DNA of 64,000 bases, taken from contig NZ_FQWL01000003.1 in assembly GCF_900129665.1 (NCBI RefSeq), forward strand, positions 124,001 to 188,000, written 5' to 3'. Positions 1-8,042 of the stretch are shown one piece after another. Below the pieces are notes generated by a model, which saw only the letters and a list, made by a program, of their open reading frames with translations, was not told where the DNA came from and searched no databases. Position numbers and translations under genes: made by a program. Each line of letters begins with the position of its first letter. The first letter of the stretch is position 1. This DNA comes from Flagellimonas flava (GTDB lineage: Bacteria; Bacteroidota; Bacteroidia; Flavobacteriales; Flavobacteriaceae).

Positions 1-306
1 TACGCAGATGCAGCTTATGTTGGAGGTGCCTTTGCTACCGGGCTCCACAACACCTTAGAACCTGCTGTTTATGGTATCCCTGTACTTATTGGACCAAACT
101 ATGACGGTTTCAAGGAAGCGGAAGACCTTGTTGCGCAAAAGGGGATTCATTCTATCTCGAATTTAAAGGAGTTCAATTCACGAATGGCCAGTCTTACCAC
201 CGACCATCCTTTCAGAACCAAAACGGGCATGATAAATTCAAATTATATCACAAAAAATGTTGGTGCAACCAACCAAGTAATGGATTATGTAAAAACTATT
301 CTTTAA
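1..306 (+). CDS. waaA: 3-deoxy-D-manno-octulosonic acid (KDO) transferase, C-terminal fragment
   Basis: The window opens inside this gene; the last 101 codons are present and end with TAA. KDO transferase is a GT-B glycosyltransferase that adds KDO to the lipid A precursor at the inner membrane. The fragment carries the donor-binding signature of the family: a glycine pair, then GLHNTLEPAVYGIPV and GPNYDGFKEAEDL, with the Glu of LEP in the usual nucleotide-sugar contact position. The N-terminal half lies outside the window, so a start cannot be given. An MFS gene follows 32 bases later on the same strand. Confidence 0.88.
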   Translation, partial: YADAAYVGGAFATGLHNTLEPAVYGIPVLIGPNYDGFKEAEDLVAQKGIHSISNLKEFNSRMASLTTDHPFRTKTGMINSNYITKNVGATNQVMDYVKTIL

Positions 307-338
307 TTTTTCCCTAGTTTTAGAAAAATCTGACCTCC

Positions 339-1685
339 ATGAACAACCGTATTTTTAGAATTTCCCTCACCGCTGCTCTGGCGGGTTTTTTGTTTGGTTT
401 TGACACAGTGGTAATCTCTGGTGCCAACCTCCCCATAAAAGAACTTTGGAACACCAGCCCATTGTTCCATGGTACTTTTATTATGAGCATGGCGCTTTGG
501 GGAACTGTTCTTGGAGCTTTGCTTGGTGGAATTCCCACAAAAGTATTGGGCAGAAAAAGAACCTTGTTTTGGGTCGGTGTCTTCTTTTTGGTCTCCGCTC
601 TTGGTTGTGCCGTTGCACCTGAACCCTATCTCTTTTCTTTTTTTCGATTTATTGGTGGTGTGGGTGTTGGAGTATCATCGGTGGCCGCGCCTATTTATAT
701 CTCTGAAATAACCACCAGCGACAATCGAGGGAAATTGGGTGGATTGTACCAGTTTTGGCTTGTATTCGGAATTTTGGTGGCTTTCATCTCCAATTGGGCA
801 CTTAAAGGTTTTGATGGAGGAAATGACTGGAGATGGATGCTTGGAATAGAAGCTGTACCAGCATTGTTGTACACGCTCATGGTATTAAAAATACCCAACA
901 GTCCAAGATGGTTGATTTCGCAAAAGAAAGATGTAGATGCGGCATTGAAGGTGTTCAAGGGCATTTATTCTCCAGAAGAAGCTGAGAATCAAATTCGGGA
1001 AATCAAGTCAAATCTCGAAGATTCCACATCCAATGACAGCCTCTTTCAAAAAAAATACTCCAAGGTTCTATGGTTAGGGTTTTTCATTGCATTTTTCAAT
1101 CAGTTATCTGGGATCAATTTTGTACTGTACTACGCTCCAGAAATATTGGAACAGGCAGGATTGGGTGGAAAAGAGTCACTCTTCAATTCTATAGCCATTG
1201 GTATTGTAAATCTGATTTTTACCATTATCGGGGTGCGACTTCTCGATAAATTGGGTCGCCGTCAATTGATTATTATTGGATCCATCGGATATATCTTCAG
1301 TTTAATTATGGTGGGAATTTGTTTTCAACAACAACTTGCTCCCTCGTTTACCATTCTATTCATCTGTCTGTTTGTAGCTTCCCATGCCATTGGGCAAGGC
1401 GCCGTAATATGGGTATTCATTTCCGAAATTTTCCCAAATCGTGTTCGCGCCTATGGACAATCATGGGGCACCAGCACGCATTGGGTCTTTGCCGCATTGA
1501 TTACCTTGATTACCCCAATTTTTCTGGATGACCAGGAAGGTTACATGAAGGATTCGGTTTGGTATATCTATTACTTTTTTGCGGCCATGATGATCTTACA
1601 ACTGTTATGGGCCATCTTTAAAATGCCAGAGACCAAAGGGGTTTCCCTGGAAGAATTGGGCAAAAAACTAAGTTCTGGGAAATAG
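339..1685 (+). CDS. Sugar porter family MFS transporter
   Basis: A 448-residue inner-membrane carrier of the sugar porter branch of the major facilitator superfamily, expected to take up a monosaccharide with protons. The family signatures are in order: GRKR (71-74) between helices 2 and 3, RFIGG near 103, PNSPRWL (186-192, the PESPRWL motif) after helix 6, the sugar-binding stretch NQLSGINFVLYYAP (253-266) in helix 7, and PETKG (430-434) after helix 12. The length is normal for the family. The sugar cannot be named from sequence; xylose, glucose or galactose are all possible. The start has no in-frame ATG competitor upstream. It may be cotranscribed with the KDO transferase gene. Confidence 0.88.
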   Translation: MNNRIFRISLTAALAGFLFGFDTVVISGANLPIKELWNTSPLFHGTFIMSMALWGTVLGALLGGIPTKVLGRKRTLFWVGVFFLVSALGCAVAPEPYLFSFFRFIGGVGVGVSSVAAPIYISEITTSDNRGKLGGLYQFWLVFGILVAFISNWALKGFDGGNDWRWMLGIEAVPALLYTLMVLKIPNSPRWLISQKKDVDAALKVFKGIYSPEEAENQIREIKSNLEDSTSNDSLFQKKYSKVLWLGFFIAFFNQLSGINFVLYYAPEILEQAGLGGKESLFNSIAIGIVNLIFTIIGVRLLDKLGRRQLIIIGSIGYIFSLIMVGICFQQQLAPSFTILFICLFVASHAIGQGAVIWVFISEIFPNRVRAYGQSWGTSTHWVFAALITLITPIFLDDQEGYMKDSVWYIYYFFAAMMILQLLWAIFKMPETKGVSLEELGKKLSSGK

Positions 1686-1803
1686 TCTAAGGCCACACAA
1701 TTATACAGCACATACCTGAAAGCGCCCATTTAATCGAATATTGGGACTGGTTCCGAGGTGGTTACATGAATAATTCCGTACATTGAAAGGAAATAACACT
1801 ATT

Positions 1804-1938
1804 ATGACTGATGAAGTTTCTTTTGGCAATAAAATGCTAGTGGGCTTTTTAAGGCTCATGGTTTTTGTATTGGTCCTCATTTTGATCGCTATTCCCGTTT
1901 GCATATTATTGGACTTTTTGGGAATTCTGCCCTCATAG
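1804..1938 (+). CDS. Small single-span membrane protein (44 aa)
   Basis: A short reading frame beginning MTDEVSFGNK and ending ILPS-stop. Residues about 12-40 form one very hydrophobic segment rich in V, L and I, with K10 and R17 near its start, consistent with a single membrane helix. An A/G-rich stretch (GAAAGGAAA) lies 10-18 bases upstream and could serve ribosome binding. The frame converges on the Lrp gene with 9 bases between stops and explains an otherwise empty 260-base gap. No family is recognised. Conservation in relatives would be decisive. Confidence 0.5.
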   Translation: MTDEVSFGNKMLVGFLRLMVFVLVLILIAIPVCILLDFLGILPS

Positions 1939-1947
1939 GTTCTTTCC

Positions 1948-2391
1948 TTAAAATGGTGATGAGCAGACCTTCCCATCCACAATGGAGGTCAAGATTAAGG
2001 AGGTTGTCAATTCTCCATAAATCGCCAATCTTGTATTTAAATCTTCCAAATGTTTTGGGTCACGGACGTATCCTTTCATTAACATGCAGTCATGCCCAGT
2101 CAGCTTATGGCATTCGCATATTTCAGGAACGGAGGCAATGTAGTTTTCAAATTGCTGTACTTGCCCAAATCTAATCTTAATAGAGATATACACTCCCAAG
2201 GTATACCCCAGCGAATGCATATTTAATTTGGCATTATAGCCTTGAATAATGCCCGCATCCTCCATTTTTTGAATACGCTCGGCCACAGTAGGCGAAGCCA
2301 ATCCTACGAGCTTGGAAATTTCTTTCAGCGATATCCTCGCGTCCTGCTGGAGTGCTTCCAAAATTTTCCAATTAATCTCATCAACCTTCAT
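1948..2391 (-). CDS. Lrp/AsnC family transcriptional regulator
   Basis: A 147-residue regulator of feast/famine type. Residues 1-60 form the AsnC winged helix (start MKVDEINWKILEALQQDARI, recognition region around SPTVAERIQKMEDAGII), and 65-140 the RAM ligand-binding alpha/beta domain. Such proteins form octamers and usually respond to an amino acid. It is transcribed away from the DinB operon at 2513, and the 121-base divergent gap is AT-rich. The gap contains TAACTTTG at 2483-2490, a good -7 box for the DinB side. The regulator may control that operon or itself; this is inferred from position only. Confidence 0.9.
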   Translation of the reverse strand: MKVDEINWKILEALQQDARISLKEISKLVGLASPTVAERIQKMEDAGIIQGYNAKLNMHSLGYTLGVYISIKIRFGQVQQFENYIASVPEICECHKLTGHDCMLMKGYVRDPKHLEDLNTRLAIYGELTTSLILTSIVDGKVCSSPF

Positions 2392-2512
2392 AAATTATGC
2401 TTTTTGTTTAAAAAACATTCAAAAGTAACATAAATTATTAATTATACATTATATATTAATTTACAATACAGAGCCTTTGCACTAACTTTGATTTCATTAA
2501 ACAAAAGCATCT

Positions 2513-3031
2513 ATGAACACATCCGATCTAAAATCCATCGAATACGATCCTTACTATCAAAGATATCTGGATAAAGTCCCACAAGGGACAGAGCTCAAGG
2601 AAGGTTTCAAAAAAGGCGGGGACAATATCCTTACGTTTTTCAATTCCATTCCACAAGAAAAGCACAATCATGCCTACCAATTTGGCAAGTGGACCATAAA
2701 GGAAGTGTTACAGCACCTTATTGATACCGAGCGGATTTTCATGCACAGGTGTTTTCGAATTGCCCGCGCCGACAAAACTCCTTTGTCCAGTTTTGACCAG
2801 AATATTTATGTAGAGCCCTCCCATGCCAACGTGAAAACAATGGCTGCGCTGTTAGAAGAGTTCAGAATCAACCGCCTGGCATCCATTAACCTTTTAAACA
2901 GTTTTACCGATGAAGACTTAGAACAGATTGGAAATGCGAACTCCGGAGCAATGTCCGCTAGGGCAGCCGCCTTTACCATTATCGGACATGATATTTGGCA
3001 TACAGAAATCGTTGAACAAAAATATCTCTAG
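2513..3031 (+). CDS. DinB family protein
   Basis: 172 residues with the DinB/YfiT-like four-helix fold, a group of metal-binding proteins that includes thiol-transferases such as BstA. The three expected metal-ligand histidines are visible: one in LQHLIDTER (near 64), and two in the C-terminal segment GHDIWHTE. The reaction is unknown; thiol-dependent detoxification is the common guess. It is the first gene of a five-gene plus-strand unit: DUF1272 follows after 3 bases, then an overlapping gene, DUF5916 and a GNAT acetyltransferase. A -7 box TAACTTTG sits about 23 bases upstream of the start codon. Confidence 0.85.
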   Translation: MNTSDLKSIEYDPYYQRYLDKVPQGTELKEGFKKGGDNILTFFNSIPQEKHNHAYQFGKWTIKEVLQHLIDTERIFMHRCFRIARADKTPLSSFDQNIYVEPSHANVKTMAALLEEFRINRLASINLLNSFTDEDLEQIGNANSGAMSARAAAFTIIGHDIWHTEIVEQKYL

Positions 3032-3034
3032 AAA

Positions 3035-3325
3035 ATGCTAGCTATTAGACCCAATTGCGAACACTGCGACAAAGCTTTACCTAATACCTCCACAGAGGCC
3101 ATGATTTGTTCCTTTGAATGTACCTATTGTGAAAAATGTGCCAAAGAGGTTTTTAAAAATGTATGTCCAAGCTGCGGAGGCAATTTTGAAAAACGCCCCA
3201 TCCGACCTTCCGAAATGGTGCAAAAATACCCGGCTAGCACAGAAAAAGTGTTTAAGCCCAAGGACCTTGAGAAAATTCAGCCAAAGATCAGTTTACTGAA
3301 GAACATTCCACCCGAAAAAAGATGA
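3035..3325 (+). CDS. DUF1272 domain-containing zinc-ribbon protein
   Basis: 96 residues. Residues 1-60 hold the DUF1272 pattern: CEHC (8-11), a second Cys in CSFEC, then CEKC and CPSCG. This is enough cysteines for two structural zinc sites of a RING-like or double-ribbon fold. The rest is charged and Pro/Lys-rich. The function of the family is not known. It starts 3 bases after the DinB gene and its TGA overlaps the ATG of the next gene (ATGA), so the three are translationally coupled. Confidence 0.8.
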   Translation: MLAIRPNCEHCDKALPNTSTEAMICSFECTYCEKCAKEVFKNVCPSCGGNFEKRPIRPSEMVQKYPASTEKVFKPKDLEKIQPKISLLKNIPPEKR

Positions 3326-3792
3326 GTATGGAATTTGAAGCCTATAGACCCCGAAAAATCAGCTTTCTTCAATTGTCCGAAGTGGATGATTGGAAGGTAA
3401 AGATCTATGCAATAACGAATAAAAAGGAGTTTACATCCTACACCATTCTTCAAAAGGCAATCACCAAATTACCCCTTTGGCTGAAAAAGGCTGAAAAATC
3501 CAAAATTCCGCTGCACCGAATGGCGTTCCTTATTGTGCACGAGGCCAGGGAAGGAGTTTGGATATTGATCAACTGGTGGACAGGTGGGGAAATGATAGAG
3601 ACCAAGGTCTATTTTGCGCGCTATAATGCGCCAAACCTCATTCGTAAATCGCCCCACAGCCCCCACTCCCTACTTTGCGTCTGGGAGCTTGAAGTGTTTC
3701 TGCATGAACGTAAAACCTGGATCAAGGAAGTGCTTCAAAATCCAGGTCAACCCAGGTTCAACAATTATTTGCACGATGTAATACAGCACTAA
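3322..3792 (+). CDS. Conserved hypothetical protein (156 aa)
   Basis: I do not recognise a family. The protein has no signal peptide or membrane helix. It is rich in aromatic residues, notably a central WILINWWTGGEMIETKVYF segment, and has several His (HRMAF, HEAREG, a C-terminal HDVIQH). A compact soluble alpha+beta protein seems likely. The start overlaps the DUF1272 stop by 4 bases. DUF5916 follows after 3 bases, so it is cotranscribed with both. A second in-frame ATG two codons downstream (MSM) is an alternative start. Confidence 0.75.
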   Translation: MSMEFEAYRPRKISFLQLSEVDDWKVKIYAITNKKEFTSYTILQKAITKLPLWLKKAEKSKIPLHRMAFLIVHEAREGVWILINWWTGGEMIETKVYFARYNAPNLIRKSPHSPHSLLCVWELEVFLHERKTWIKEVLQNPGQPRFNNYLHDVIQH

Positions 3793-3795
3793 AAC

Positions 3796-6435
3796 ATGAA
3801 GAAAATATTAGTATTAGCATCAGCACTCCTGTGTTGGATGCCAGGAATCCTTTTGTCTCAAGATTCCATCCCAAAACGAATCTACACCACTGCGTCTGTT
3901 GGAAAACTTCCATCGCCCAAAATTGATGGCAAGCTTCAAGACAAAGCTTGGGAACTGGTGGAATGGAGCGGAAACTATATAGAGCTAAGTCCACAGGAAA
4001 ATACCCAACCCACGGAGCAGACCCAGCTCAAAATCATTTATGATGATAAAAACATTTATGTGGCTTTTCGCTGCTTTGATAAAGACCCAGATGGAATTGT
4101 TAGAAGACTATCCCGAAGGGATGGTTTTGATGGGGATTGGGTAGAAATCAATATTGACAGTTTTCATGACCTGCGCACCGCTTTTTCCTTTACACTTTCC
4201 GTTTCTGGAGTTAAGGGGGAAGAATTCATCACCAATGATGGTGGTAATTGGGACAATACATGGAACCCTATCTGGTATGCCAAAACCAATATTGACGATT
4301 TGGGGTGGACCGCTGAAATCCGTATTCCCCTGAGTCAATTGCGATTTGGAAAGGGTAAAGATCAGGTGTGGGGAATCCAATCTACCCGAAGGTATTTTAG
4401 GAAAGAGGAGCGTTCCGTTTGGCAACGGAGTCCAATTAACGCGCCGGGCTGGGTAAGCAGTTTTGGGGAATTGCACGGGCTAAAAAATCTGGTCCCGCAG
4501 CAGCAATTGGAATTGCAGCCCTACATAGTTTCCTCCATTACTACCTATGAGGCAGAAACCGGAAATCCGTTCAGGGATGGTCGAGATTCGCAATTGAATG
4601 CCGGACTTGATGGAAAAATTGGGATCACCAATGATCTGACCTTGGACTTTACCATAAATCCGGATTTTGGACAGGTAGAAGCAGACCCATCTGCCATTGC
4701 CTTGGACGGTTTTCAGATTTTCTTTCCTGAGCAACGCCCTTTTTTTGTGGAGAACAAAAATATCTTCGACTATACTTTTTCCGCATCCAGAGCGTGGCTC
4801 CCCACTGGAGGAGTGGATAATCTTTTTTACTCCCGAAGGATTGGCAGGGCTCCTCAAGGTTTTGCCAATATTGGTCCATCCGAGTTTGCCGATCAGCCAG
4901 CTGTTTCCACTATTTTGGGAGCGGCCAAATTCAGTGGCAAGACCAGGGACGGATGGTCCATTGGGGTTTTGGAAAGTATTACCGAGGAAGAAAAAGCACA
5001 GATTTCCGATGGCATTAACGAGCGGAAAGAGGCTGTCGAACCTCTTACCAATTACTTCGTTACCCGAATCCAAAAGGATTTCAACAACAACAATACCTTT
5101 ATTGGAGGAATCTTTACAGGTGTCAATCGGAAGTTGGTCGACAACCTTGATTTTTTACATAAATCGGCCTACTCTGGCGGTTTGGATGTCACCCATCAAT
5201 GGAAAAACCGGGCCTATTACCTCAAAGGAAATTTGGTATTTAGTCGGGTAAACGGAAGTGCCAATGCCATTACCAGAACGCAACAATCCATCACCCGTTT
5301 GTTTCAGAGGGATGGCGCGGACCATGTATCAGTAGATACCACCAGAACTTCATTGACCGGAACCGGGGGCAACCTACAGTTTGGAAAAGCTTCGGGCAAC
5401 TGGAGATTTGAAACCGGAGGCACATGGCGTTCCCCCGAACTGGAACTCAATGATGTGGGCTTTCAACTTGTTGCGGACGATTTCAAACACTATCTCTGGG
5501 TTCAATATCGCACCACAAAACCACTGGAAAATATCCGGTCCTATGCCATCAATTATACCCATGTGGGCAACCATGATTTTCAAGGCAACTTCAACGACCT
5601 TAGTTTTAGGGTCAATGGATGGGTCAACTTCAAAAACAATTGGTGGCTCAATGGCAGCACCACTATAAGTCCCCATCGCTACTCCAATGCCGAACTTAGG
5701 GGAGGCCCCCGATTACGTCGTCAGCCCTGGATTGATTACCAATTGGGCATTATATCGGACAGTAGAAAGAAACTACGGTTGAACATGACTTTCAGGGATC
5801 TTTACGATTTTGGCACGGACAACAACTACCGGGAACTCAACACCACAATCACCTATCAACCCACAAATGCATTGCAGGTTTCGCTGGCCCCTTTTTATGC
5901 TAAAAACAGGAAACAGCTGCAATATGTAACGACTTCAGCCTTCAACAACTCGGCTCGATACATTAATGGAACCATAACTCAAGAAACGCTAAGGTTTCCC
6001 CTGCGTGTAGATTATATCATAACCCCAAATCTAAGTTTACAATATTGGGGACAACCATTTGTCTCAAAGGGTACCTACAAGGATTTGAAATACATCACGA
6101 ATCCATTGGCGAAACGATTCGAGAGTCGTTTTTCTACTTATGATACCCAACAAATCACTTTGGACAACGGTTCATACACCGTGGACGAGGATAGGGATGG
6201 AGTCACCGACTATAGTTTTTTCCAACCCGACTTTTCCTTCGTTCAGTGGCGTTCCAATATGGTATTACGATGGGAGTACATTCCCGGTTCCGAACTTTAT
6301 TTGGTATGGTCCCAGGACATTTCCCAGTTCGGGGATTTTAATGACGGATTGTTTGAAGGACTCAATAACAATATTCTTGATACCAAGCCCCAAAATATTT
6401 TCCTATTAAAAGCCACCTACAGATTTAGACGATAA
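3796..6435 (+). CDS. DUF5916 outer-membrane beta-barrel protein with CBM9-like domain
   Basis: 879 residues. A Sec signal peptide covers about 1-22 (ends LLSQ). Residues about 30-230 form a carbohydrate-binding-family-9-like beta sandwich (SPKIDGKLQDKAW, then DDKNIYVAFRCFDKDP), the typical N-terminus of DUF5916 proteins. The remainder has alternating aromatic beta strands and ends ATYRFRR, the usual terminal strand signature of a barrel. The pattern FFPEQRPFFVE around 320 is characteristic of the family. Members are predicted surface proteins of Bacteroidetes with unknown ligand. It starts 3 bases after the preceding gene and is followed by a GNAT gene after 1 base. Confidence 0.88.
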   Translation: MKKILVLASALLCWMPGILLSQDSIPKRIYTTASVGKLPSPKIDGKLQDKAWELVEWSGNYIELSPQENTQPTEQTQLKIIYDDKNIYVAFRCFDKDPDGIVRRLSRRDGFDGDWVEINIDSFHDLRTAFSFTLSVSGVKGEEFITNDGGNWDNTWNPIWYAKTNIDDLGWTAEIRIPLSQLRFGKGKDQVWGIQSTRRYFRKEERSVWQRSPINAPGWVSSFGELHGLKNLVPQQQLELQPYIVSSITTYEAETGNPFRDGRDSQLNAGLDGKIGITNDLTLDFTINPDFGQVEADPSAIALDGFQIFFPEQRPFFVENKNIFDYTFSASRAWLPTGGVDNLFYSRRIGRAPQGFANIGPSEFADQPAVSTILGAAKFSGKTRDGWSIGVLESITEEEKAQISDGINERKEAVEPLTNYFVTRIQKDFNNNNTFIGGIFTGVNRKLVDNLDFLHKSAYSGGLDVTHQWKNRAYYLKGNLVFSRVNGSANAITRTQQSITRLFQRDGADHVSVDTTRTSLTGTGGNLQFGKASGNWRFETGGTWRSPELELNDVGFQLVADDFKHYLWVQYRTTKPLENIRSYAINYTHVGNHDFQGNFNDLSFRVNGWVNFKNNWWLNGSTTISPHRYSNAELRGGPRLRRQPWIDYQLGIISDSRKKLRLNMTFRDLYDFGTDNNYRELNTTITYQPTNALQVSLAPFYAKNRKQLQYVTTSAFNNSARYINGTITQETLRFPLRVDYIITPNLSLQYWGQPFVSKGTYKDLKYITNPLAKRFESRFSTYDTQQITLDNGSYTVDEDRDGVTDYSFFQPDFSFVQWRSNMVLRWEYIPGSELYLVWSQDISQFGDFNDGLFEGLNNNILDTKPQNIFLLKATYRFRR

Positions 6436-6436
6436 C

Positions 6437-6904
6437 ATGAAACTTGATATTAACATCAGACCTGCCAAGCCAGAAGATATTGAGGGCATCATCCCCCTCT
6501 GTGCTGCCCATGCAGCTTATGAAAAATGCCCTTACCAGAGTTCCGGTAAAAAAGAAGGGTTAATTACTGCAATTTTTCAGCATCCAAAAAAAATGCATTG
6601 CCTAGTTGTGGAGTGCGATAAAATCCTGATTGGCTATGCCACCTACATGGAGCAATTTTCCACCTGGGATGCCAGTCCGTATCTTTATTTGGATTGTATC
6701 TTCCTCAAAGAGTATGCAAGAGGGCTGGGGATTGGCGAAAAACTATTGAAACGGATTCAGGATGAAGGCCAACGCATGGGCTGTTTGGAAATGCAATGGC
6801 AGACCCCGGTTTTCAATACCAGGGCCGTACAGTTCTATGAACGCCTTGGGGCAAAAAGAAAAAGCAAACTGCGTTTCTTTTTGAACACCCAAGGCTTCAA
6901 CTAA
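6437..6904 (+). CDS. GNAT family N-acetyltransferase
   Basis: 155 residues with the GNAT fold: an N-terminal strand-helix unit (INIRPAKPEDIEGIIPLCAA), the central LYLDCIFLKEYARGLGIGEK segment that supplies the acetyl-CoA pyrophosphate loop (R/Q-x-x-G-x-G/A, here RGLGIG), and a C-terminal NTRAVQFYERLGAKR, the classic end of small-molecule acetyltransferases. The substrate is unknown; polyamine or amino-acid acetylation is typical of this size class. It is the last gene of the plus-strand operon and meets the lipoprotein gene on the other strand with no spacer between the two stop codons. Confidence 0.85.
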   Translation: MKLDINIRPAKPEDIEGIIPLCAAHAAYEKCPYQSSGKKEGLITAIFQHPKKMHCLVVECDKILIGYATYMEQFSTWDASPYLYLDCIFLKEYARGLGIGEKLLKRIQDEGQRMGCLEMQWQTPVFNTRAVQFYERLGAKRKSKLRFFLNTQGFN

Positions 6905-7531
6905 CTAAAATATAACATCTTCCTCCTGCATGGCGGAAGTCATCAATTTGATATAGGCATCAATGGTCTTATCCACTTTGGAAGGCTCCTCAACCTCGAA
7001 GTCACCTTTCCAGATAAGCTCCCTTTCCTTGTCCACACAGATACAGTACAATGCGGTTTCTATATGGTACAGATTAAAGGTTTCGTAGTACTCTGGATCG
7101 TAGTAAATGTCCTGATGCCCCAAATAATCCGAACTAAAGCGCGTGTAGAGATTACTGAAATTGTTCATCCGCTCCCTAAAAGTGCGCTTGTTCTCCGTAC
7201 CCACCACCTTGGTAAAAAGTATGGCGTCAAAACCTTTATCCAACAACTGTTGCTCTACTTCGGACAACTCTTGTTCCGATTTCTGGGAGGACGTAAACTC
7301 CACATCAAACAGATCTATGCTTCGCATGGCATCAACTCCGGCAGCCTTCAATCTTTCGGTCATACGCGTCTCAAACTCAGTTTGAACCTCCTCATCTTGA
7401 CTCATCCCCACCACCAATACCTGGTAAGCATCAAACAATACAATATCTGGGTTTTTCCAAGTTCCTACCAACTTTGTTGAAGAACATCCAACCACAAACC
7501 ACAGTACAAGAAAAATCAACTTTGTTTTCAT
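6905..7531 (-). CDS. Lipoprotein of unknown function (DUF4136-like)
   Basis: 208 residues. A lipoprotein signal is clear: a hydrophobic run and VVGC followed by SSTK, with Cys16 as the acylation site. The mature part starts STKLVGTWKNPD and has an alternating alpha/beta pattern (QVLVVGMSQDEEVQ, later GFDAILFTKVVG). This resembles periplasmic DUF4136 and related lipoproteins, so the family name is tentative. It probably sits on the inner leaflet of the outer membrane. It converges on the GNAT gene and is 47 bases downstream of the ribosome-factor gene, with which it may be cotranscribed. Confidence 0.72.
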   Translation of the reverse strand: MKTKLIFLVLWFVVGCSSTKLVGTWKNPDIVLFDAYQVLVVGMSQDEEVQTEFETRMTERLKAAGVDAMRSIDLFDVEFTSSQKSEQELSEVEQQLLDKGFDAILFTKVVGTENKRTFRERMNNFSNLYTRFSSDYLGHQDIYYDPEYYETFNLYHIETALYCICVDKERELIWKGDFEVEEPSKVDKTIDAYIKLMTSAMQEEDVIF

Positions 7532-7578
7532 GGTATTTGTTTTACTATTTTCCTATTGACAATGGGGAATGATCTCAA

Positions 7579-7878
7579 TTAATGTCTGACAAATTGCCCC
7601 TGTCTTTTTTCCAATTGTCTTTTTAAATCATCAATTGTTTCGGCCATGGACTTTTCAAAATTATCCGAATTGGACTTCGCAAAAAGCCTAGGTCCGGGTG
7701 CACTCAGTTCAATCTCACAGATGTTTCCTTCCCCCGTCCTATCCGGCTCCGTTTTAAATAGGACATTGGCCTTAATGACCCATCCATACTTTGCACTAAG
7801 CCTGTTCATTTTTTTCATTAGAATCCTGTTCAAGGATTCGCTGGATTGCATCTTCTGATATTGAATGTTCACAACCAT
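7579..7878 (-). CDS. RaiA/HPF-like ribosome-associated protein
   Basis: 99 residues matching the N-terminal S30AE domain of ribosome hibernation and sigma-54-modulation proteins: start MVVNIQYQKMQSSESLNRIL, central AKYGWVIKANVLFK and CEIELSAPGPRLFAKS, and a C-terminal amphipathic helix. These factors bind in the 30S decoding channel and block or dimerise idle ribosomes. It has the short form without the dimerisation tail. A perfect Fnr-type palindrome lies 55-66 bases upstream of the start with a well-placed -7 box, so expression should rise when oxygen is low. That link is inference from the site. Confidence 0.8.
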   Translation of the reverse strand: MVVNIQYQKMQSSESLNRILMKKMNRLSAKYGWVIKANVLFKTEPDRTGEGNICEIELSAPGPRLFAKSNSDNFEKSMAETIDDLKRQLEKRQGQFVRH

Positions 7879-7901
7879 AACGCTATTTTTAAAGTTCTAT
7901 A

Positions 7902-7944
7902 TAAAACTACTTCTAGCGGTTACGGAATAAAATGACAATTGTCA
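7902..7944 (-). promoter_or_regulatory. Fnr-type operator plus -7 box upstream of the hpf-like gene
   Basis: TGACAATTGTCA at 7933-7944 is a perfect 12-bp palindrome. On the minus strand it is followed by 23 bases and then TAGTTTTA (7909 down to 7902), a Bacteroidetes -7 box (TAnnTTTR). This places the operator centre near -41.5. It is one of nine such sites in the window. Confidence 0.8.
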
Positions 7945-8042
7945 GGTTTGGGATGCTTCTAAACAAAAAACCCATCAAGTCAAGGGACTTTTAAACTGAT
8001 GGCTGTTACCTCTTTAATGGAAAAATTTGATCGTGAATGAAG

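Noticed and set aside
2448..2490. Fnr-type control of the DinB operon
   Set aside because: A -7 box is present but the AT-rich sequence at the operator position lacks TGA and TCA.
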